Assembly: GCF_000003815.2 (NCBI RefSeq)
Contig: NC_049989.1
Span: forward strand, 15,501,219 to 15,565,218
Source: Branchiostoma floridae
Lineage: Eukaryota > Chordata > Leptocardii > Amphioxiformes > Branchiostomatidae
Length of the DNA stretch: 64,000 nucleotides
Reading direction: 5' to 3'
In this document: piece after piece, positions 57,600 through 64,000 of the stretch
How the letters are laid out: every line of letters starts with the position of its first letter
How positions within the stretch are numbered: position 1 is the stretch's first letter
Translations under genes and position numbers: made by a program
Notes under the pieces: model-generated
What the model was told of the DNA's origin: nothing
The model's database searches: none
The model's input: the letters and a program-made list of their open reading frames with translations, nothing else

Positions 57600-58085
57600 T
57601 GACATTATAGATTTTAGATTTATTGAAATTGCAGACAATACAATACATATCAAACTCAGGGTGCAAAGCTGATATTGGGTGCCAACACATACATACATTT
57701 ACACTTATCATTGAATACATATAATTAACTCAACTGGTTAACGTATACGTCAAATGCAACAACAAAATTAAGCCTAAAGACAAAAAAATCTTGAGTAGAA
57801 CATAAGTTAAACTTGATATATAGGTTTGTAAATTGAGAGTCAGAGGTCTAGTATACGTATAGAGTGAGATACGAACGAACACATGCTATGAACGCTGAGC
57901 TTTCGCTGTAGTAATGTTTTTTGTACCATGTATATGTAGTGATATCTGTTGATAGATTTATTAGGACTCGATGTGATCTTTATCTCTGATATATTTTATC
58001 TGACCCTTACCTCCCTCATGACCTCAATGAAAAGCGGCCTGCAGGCCGATCTGAGCATCTCATGAATAAATGAAACAAAACATAT
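57600..58085 (+). mobile_element. LINE-type 3' region
   Basis: Ends with ACCATGTATATGTAGTGATA, TTTATTAGGACTCGATGTGA, CCTCATGACCTCAATGAAAA and CATCTCATGAATAAATGAAA. The same ending at 51735-51930. Class (CR1-like?) not certain. Confidence 0.5.
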
Positions 58086-58195
58086 GGTAATTTTTGAGGT
58101 GCAAGAAAAATGCGAGAAATTGCTGTTTCTGTCTTGAGTGTGATGGATCTATTTGCCTTTGCAACTCTTTTTTTCCGCGGGGTCGCTATAAGCGA

Positions 58196-58410
58196 ATGCT
58201 GTAAATGCAGAAACTTTCGCGGTGGTTTAATGTTCGCGGTTTTCAGCGTGGCCGCTTCACCGCGAATTTAAAACCACCGCGAACATTTTTCCATGTCAGT
58301 TACAGGCTACGGTGCATGGTGCTACCGCGAACTTTAAGCCACCGCGAAAAGTCCCTTTTCCCCGCTACAGCGAAATTAAATCCCCGCGAACTTACATGCA
58401 TTTACAGTAT
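58196..58410. mobile_element. MITE family D (ACTGTAAATGCA ends, CGCGG core)
   Basis: Left GCTGTAAATGCAGAAACTTT, CGCGGTGGTTTAATGTTCGC; right CCGCGAACTTACATGCATTT, ACAGTA. Internal repeats of CCACCGCGAA. Related copy at 60849-61143. Confidence 0.75.
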
Positions 58411-58499
58411 ATCCCTATGGCTGGGGTTGCTATTTCCAGGGCATTGGAGACTGCTAGAAATTCAAACTTAGATCATAGAGATTTCTAGCAGGTTCTTAT

Positions 58500-59185
58500 G
58501 CTTTGCCCCTGGGAATGGCTCTTTACACTATTTCCTCACTCTACTCGGCTTAAATTAAGTACATGTGCATTATTTATCTATTTATCTATTTGAATTCTCC
58601 ACAATGACAATGGAGGGTATGGCGGAACAGGTGTCAAAGGACACCTTTTAAAAGCCGCCATACCGAAATCATAACAATGATACATCATATAATAATACAC
58701 AAAGATACAAGAACAAATATCATAATCAACGTAAACCTCGAATCAGGATAAATCAATTTAACAACACACATACATTATTAAGTCCAAATCTATGAAATAG
58801 ATATACAGTAGTCATAATAAAGGGCAAATTAGCGTGGCCTTGTAGCAATGCAAGTGGCGCAACAGCATGCATGATTAAGACCACGTGCAAGCGTGCTCTA
58901 GGTTGAAGTTTTGTCGGAATCGATTTTGCATAAATGACTTTGATTCGGTTAAGGACATCCTGTCGGATATGACGTTAAATGGATGTCTCGTGTTTGAGGA
59001 GAGACACATGTCGAGCACGTTAATTAAAGAACTCACCAAACTACATAGAAAAGAGTAGGGGTTCTTCTTGGTGTGAATGGATCAAACCTTACAGGCCAAT
59101 TTGACATCTTGAAAAGGCTATAGTCACTTAGGGTGTCAATCCTTTCACAACTGTGGTAAATTTCAATAAACTCAAATAGACACAT
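58500..59185 (+). mobile_element. Trp-type SINE interrupted by another insertion
   Basis: SINE body at 58500-58562 (TTGCCCCTGGGAATGGCTCT, CTCGGCTTAAATTAAGTAC) resumes at about 58935 (TCGGTTAAGGACATCCTGTC, GGATATGACGTTAAATGGAT) and runs to the standard tail. About 370 bp without recognised class, starting with (TATC)n, lie between. Confidence 0.65.
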
Positions 59186-59796
59186 AAAAACATACGAATA
59201 TAAAAAGCAGAATATTTATTCAGCCCAAATATCATGGTCTCTACAAGCCATAGCACAACTCACAACCTAAGTAGCAAAACGAAATTTCGCCACAAAGTGA
59301 ATGAACAAACTAGCAGTTTGTGATCCTCAGCCTTCATTCTATGGCCATGTTTCTCTGGAAAAATTTAAACTTTCTCCAGTTAACGACGGCAATTTCAGTA
59401 CTACCTATACTATAGTCATTTAACCTATACTAGTTACCCTTAGCTGCTGCCACTATATAACCCATAAGCCACAACATGCTAATAAAAGAAATTTTGAACC
59501 GTTATTGCCGCCTGTTTTATTGACGGCCATATTGCAGATAATCAGTTCATATGACACACAAATATTGCCTGACCCTTTTTCCCTCTCAGATAATAACCTT
59601 TTTACATGCTACCTTTTAAGATGTTCTCGAAAGGTCCGCCACTATTGTGGTATTTGCACTCGCACTTTGGGGAAATAAACGGATAATGGGACACTTTACC
59701 ACCCACCTGCGTCTCTTGACAAGTGTGCGGCCCTCAACATTCGTTTGGTATTCTTCCGCCAGTGTACAGTACGTGGGTTGGTAAAGTGTAGTGTAC
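59186..59796. other. Non-coding stretch, no feature supported
   Basis: Only short open frames. Confidence 0.4.
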
Positions 59797-60038
59797 AGGT
59801 GATATCTCGCTGCTCTTGGGGCATCGGTGTGGCACTGCGGGGTTCGATTAGGCAATGAATTTCAGAGATGAAGAACGAATTTTCTTATGTTTTGTGTATT
59901 TTGTTGTCTTCTAAGTCATACTTTTACGTATTACGCAATATCCTAATTACAAATAATCGGCGAAAATAACACAACAGTGTCGCAGTGAACGAACCCCGCA
60001 ATGCCGCACCGGTGCCCCAAGTGTAGTGAGTTATCCCC
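59797..60038. mobile_element. MITE, AGGTGGTATCTCACTGCA family, diverged
   Basis: AGGTGATATCTCGCTGCTCT at the left and a decayed inverse right end (AGTGTAGTGAGTTATCCCC). The core (GAATTTTCTTATGTTTTGTG, TTGTTGTCTTCTAAGTCATA) is as in the other copies. Confidence 0.75.
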
Positions 60039-60210
60039 TTATGGTAGCCCTCTGTAAGTATATTATTACAGTACAATAGTACAATAGCTAACAGTTTGCC
60101 ACATTTTGATTGAAAAAGGAAAAAAATATTCTAAAAGAGGCGACGATTCTTACTTAAAGGAAATATCACAAAAACATTCTGACAATAGCATTCACCTTTA
60201 CTTCGATTAG

Positions 60211-61160
60211 ACCATGTTAATTTGGCTAATATATAAATAGCATCCTCTTGGAACCCGACACTGGTGCGAGCGTGCGAATGAAAAAGTTTGGCATAAAACA
60301 TGCCTTAACTTAGATATCTAAGTAGTCATGAAGGTTGAACAAATAGCTGAATTACAGAAATAACGAACAATAGATTCATTAAATTGGTTGATAACCGGTG
60401 CAATGGCCGAGTGGGTAGTGTTCGCCTTGCATTCGGTAGGTCGATCTCGGCCGAGTCATACCAAAGACTTTTAAAAATGGTACATGCTGCTTTCTCTGCT
60501 TGGCACTCACTTACACTTAGCATTCGGGAAAGAGTATGGGAGTTAAACACACATCACTACCAGCGGGACAGCCCCCTCCAAATGTGTGGCCCAAGGGCTA
60601 CAGATATGGAGATGGGCGCCACCCCTACGCATCTGCTTAGATGTACGGGCAACTATAAAATCTTGATATTCTCATTCTATGACATTCGTAGATGTTTTCC
60701 AATATCTTCTAATTCACGGCATATATTTGCTCATTTTGAAGTTGCTTTGTATACGACTTTCAACATGGTGGAATTCATGTATTTTTCGAAACGGCTGAAA
60801 CTTCATGCGCACGCAATTCATGCGCAAGTGGATGCCATCATATTACTATACATGCAGAATGTTTGCGGTGGTTTTATGTTCGCGGTATTCGCGGTGGCCA
60901 CTTCACCGCGAATTTAAAACCACATTATTCCATAGCAGTAAGAAAGTACATTACATCTCCTAACATCACCTCACCGGTCCCATAGCATCACCGGCCGTTG
61001 GAGCAGCACTTCCATCAACATAAGTTTTCCACCTTTGTCTGTCCTCAGCCAAGGTTGCCAGATGGACTGTGGACAGTACATGGTGCTACGAAAAGTGCTA
61101 ACGCGAAATGAAATCCCCGCGAACTTAAATGCACTTACAGTATCAGATCAACATGGCCTT
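60211..61160. mobile_element. Composite: family B element with a SINE and a family D MITE inside
   Basis: Family B left end ACCATGTTAATTTGGCTAAT, then AGCATCCTCTTGGAACCC. Inside is the tRNA-Ala-like SINE (60394-60660). The right end GTGGATGCCATCATATTAC is split from AGATCAACATGGCCTTA by the family D copy (60849-61143: CATGCAGAATGTTTGCGGTG to GAACTTAAATGCACTTACAG), which itself carries foreign sequence at about 60930-61075. Confidence 0.6.
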
Positions 61161-62109
61161 ACCGTAAACCACCCCTTTTTGGGTCACCCTGATTATATTT
61201 TCACATTAAACTGGGTCAGCCAGTGTGTTCCTACCTACCCATATCACTGTGTCCAAAGGTCAGATCGACTGATCCCCCGTTTAATCGGGTTTGTGATTGC
61301 CACCATCCATCAGGTAAAACCTGATAAACGCGTTTTTGATTAGCTGTTTTACGTCGATGTAGGTTAGACATCCAGGCAGTAAGATATGCCAAAAAGCGGT
61401 TTCTCAAGCAACTGGATATGGTTTTGGAAACGGTCAGATTTTTCAGACGGTATCCACCATTTTACGTGACACTGAAGAGATCTAGAACTGGTCTTTTGTA
61501 CCCTAACTATGAATGACGACAATTTTAGATGTCCAATATAGGAGACATTGTTAGACAAAGTCAAGCCAAATAGTTAGCTCATAGTTAGGGTATAAAAGAT
61601 CAATTCTTCCAGATCTCTCAGTGTCACTGACGAAAGATGGTGGATACCATCTGAAATGTCTAACCGTTTCCAAAATCATATTCAGTTGCTTGAGTAACTG
61701 CTTTTTTTGGCATAGATTAAAGTTTTTATCTGACAACTTTACGTGATGATAACTTCACCATATGTAAGGAAATGGGTTTCCATATTTTACGTAAAACGAA
61801 GCTGGTGTCAGCAGAGTCAGATAAGAGACACGCCGGCAAAATTTGCGAGACCGAATGCGTTTCTCAGGTAAGTGTGAAGGGTCATTCTTTGGTGATGCGT
61901 AAAAGTAGGGCATCCACGGAACATTAGACTTTAATTGTGCAATGAAGCAGGGCACTTGGGTACACTTGGTGGGTATGAAGAAGTCAATTGTTTATGTCCA
62001 CCATATGCAAGGAGAATTGATCTTTAAGACAATTGTGGACAGCGCTTCTTTGCAACTTTTATGCATGCTTTCACTTCGTTTGGAATATATATCGCATAGC
62101 TTTCATGAT
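61161..62109. other. Gene 3 intron with LINE-type fragments in inverse orientation
   Basis: Minus copy at about 61360-61485 and plus copy at about 61590-61715 of the CCGTTTCCAAAA.CATAT..AGTTGC repeat. They are joined by sequence containing ACCCTAACTATGA and its inverse, which gives a large inverted repeat. Confidence 0.55.
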
Positions 62110-63655
62110 TAGGGGTGGGTACCGGTACAGAAAAATCAGGTCCAGGTCCGGTTCAGGTCCAAAGGATCAGGTCCAGGTCCGGACCTGAACCTGGACCTGA
62201 TTCAGTATGACTCATACCGGTGGTTCATTTCGCTACGAGAAATCTGTTTGGTGGAATATTAGACTTACACTGGCGTTTTAAAATCCTGCAACGCTAACTG
62301 CACCTGTACGATCGGCTGTAAAACATGGTAGAAATTACTATAAACTCCTCTTTACTTCACTCTTGTTATTTTCTTCCACCTGCAAACGCCAAAACGTGTG
62401 AATGCCTGATAAAACAATCTGTTGATTTTTTGATCGGTCCAACATCCGGTCCACCTAATTTTTTCAGGTCGGGTCCAATAAGAAAGAACAAAAAAAAAAG
62501 GTTTTGTGCCGGTGTGACAGCGATCTCGCCCCCCCCCCCCGTGATCTCGCCCCCCCCCCCCCGGGGCGAAATCACTAGCGATCTCGCCCTCCCCGGCTAG
62601 TGATCTCGCCCCCCTACCTCGCCCCCCCTTAGCGATTTCGCCCCCCCCCAAAAAAAAACGGGTTTACATGACATTTTAGAAGTTGATTGGTATAAATCAC
62701 AAAATGCAGTTTCAGAATGATATAAGTACACGATTTTGATACATAACTCAATTCATAGTATCAATATTAACGTATTTACATGGTAATAAGATAGTTGAAC
62801 TTGTTTCAGACAAAGAGGGTTGGGTCCCTTGTATTCCCATTATTGCATATACCTGAGTCTTGACAGAAGATGTATTTCATTGTATTCACCTGTCCTCAAG
62901 CAACCTATATATCTCCAATATGAAGTCTCTACCATGAAGTGACCACAAAAGAACTATGTAATGTCTTTATTAATTATACAAATATTAGGTATTAATTAGA
63001 ATTACGCACATTTTGGTATATGCACCTGGCCAAGGGATATCTTCACCTCCAACATGACTGTTTTTTCTAGTATTTAGGAACTGATGCATTTACCCGTGTT
63101 TCTTAAGACTGGTACTTTACCAGTGTTTGTGTAGCATCTATAAACAGCTATATCAACTTGCGCGTAGATAGTGTTTATAATGAGAAACTATTATTCACGT
63201 GTGTTTTTGTTAGTGCTTTGGAAATGTTTCCAACACAAGAAAGAAAACACTGTGACAAATTGAAAACATATAGCTGACGTATTCCATACCATAGACGGTG
63301 TTGATTTATACGTTCGCAGTAGCACTGTTTTTATACCACCTCAGCTGCAAAAATTGTCTTTTTCATTTCAATGTCATGTTTGCACCGAACAATATAGTAT
63401 GGACTTTCGAGGTATGACATCTTACGGTACGGTAATAAGGTGCCATATAGGTACCAGGTAACACACCATATATGTTACTCCCCAGGTGCAGTATAGTACC
63501 AGGTAGCGCACCTGTAATATGTAGTAACCAGCTGCTCTTGGGTGGGGGGGGGGGGCGAAAACGCTAAAGGGGGGCGAAAACGCTAGTGATCTCGCCCCCC
63601 GGGGGGGGGGGCGAAATCCCTGTCACACCGGGACACTGTACCGATACCCAGTCCT
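62110..63655. mobile_element. GGTACC/GGTCC-type element with a second element inserted
   Basis: Left terminus TAGGGGTGGGTACCGGTACA with GGTCCAGGTCCGG array; right terminus TGTACCGATACCCAGTCCTA. The host right arm is split after GGTTTTGTG by the element at 62509-63631. Confidence 0.8.
62509..63631. mobile_element. Element with CCGGTGTGACAG ends and GATCTCGCCCCCC repeats
   Basis: CCGGTGTGACAG at the left is exactly inverted at the right (CTGTCACACCGG). Next to each end are repeats of GATCTCGCCCCCC or the inverse GGGGGGCGAAATC. 1123 bp, no coding frame of note; the interior is AT-rich and holds AGGTACCAGGTA words. Confidence 0.75.
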
Positions 63656-63764
63656 ATTCATGAAGCATTTTGGGCTGAAGCTGTTGCCCCCCCCCCCCAA
63701 AATTATTGACGTTAATCAATAGCTCATCTGTGGGATTACCCACGTGCCTTTTATGTTAGAACAT

Positions 63765-64000
63765 ACGAATCTATGGGGCTGTATTAAAACCCGGGCCTAT
63801 GGAGCTACCGGGGATTCCAGTCTATGGAGATGCCGGGGATTCCAGTCTATGAAGCTGCCGGGGATCCCAGTCTATGCAGCTGCAATACATTCCAGTCTAT
63901 GGAGCTGCAGTGGATCCCAGTCTATGGAGATGCAGTGGATCTGAATGTATGGAGTTGCAGTGGATTCCAGTCTATGGAGCTGCAGTGGATTCCAGTCTTT
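63765..64000 (+). repeat. Minisatellite, 25-bp unit, running out of the window
   Basis: The unit CAGTCTATGGAGCTGCAGTG + GATTC recurs every 25 bases (for example at 63843, 63868, 63893, 63918, 63968, 63993) with single-base variants. Confidence 0.9.

Noticed and set aside
61055-61090. Second exon of the signal-peptide gene after TTTGTCTGTCCTCAG
   Set aside because: The acceptor is good, but the sequence runs directly into a family D MITE copy and the translated stretch has no motif.

Overview
This window is animal nuclear DNA, almost certainly from a cephalochordate (amphioxus, Branchiostoma). The reasons are small protein-coding exons separated by AT-rich introns with GT/AG borders, chordate-type protein families, tRNA-derived SINEs, very many short inverted-repeat DNA elements, and frequent microsatellites. 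The species call rests on the style of the repeats and is an inference. Positions 1-375 are an assembly gap. No bacterial gene, operon, CRISPR array or rRNA gene is present, and the only tRNA-like sequences are heads of SINEs.

Three genes, all on the + strand, can be supported. (1) A class A peptide receptor of the neuropeptide FF / QRFP group, of which the last two coding exons are here: 25811-25910 (TM3) and 42784-43717 (DRH motif to stop). They are joined by a 16.9 kb phase-2 intron inside the arginine codon of the DRY-type motif. The exon or exons for the N-terminus, TM1 and TM2 were not found and probably lie upstream of the window. (2) A gene for a SAM/Pointed (PNT) domain of the ETS-factor type, exons 51386-51488, 53350-53533 and 54064-54106. 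The reading frame stops just after the PNT domain, a poly(A) signal follows at 54611, and no ETS DNA-binding domain is visible, so it may encode a PNT-only regulator comparable in layout to insect Edl/Mae. Its first exon was not identified. (3) The first coding exon of a probable secreted or membrane protein (56510-56573, a signal peptide followed by a donor site), with a TATA box at 56171. The rest of that gene lies beyond what could be recognised.

Region by region: 0.4-25.8 kb is intergenic or upstream intron, with a 172-bp tandem array of higher-order structure (3.9-5.45 kb), several inverted-repeat elements, SINE copies and microsatellites. 25.8-43.7 kb is the receptor gene, its large intron filled with nested mobile elements. 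43.7-51.4 kb is intergenic or the start of the PNT gene. 51.4-54.6 kb is the PNT gene. 54.6-56.2 kb is a short intergenic stretch with a full-length SINE. 56.2-64 kb is gene 3 and its repeat-rich first intron.

Three sequences that fit the CTCF core motif lie at 22715 (+), 47903 (-) and 56312 (+). The first two point towards each other and bracket the receptor exons. The genes do not form an obvious functional pathway together; the interest is in the PNT-only layout, the CTCF arrangement and the unusually rich set of short DNA elements with readable termini, target-site duplications and nesting.
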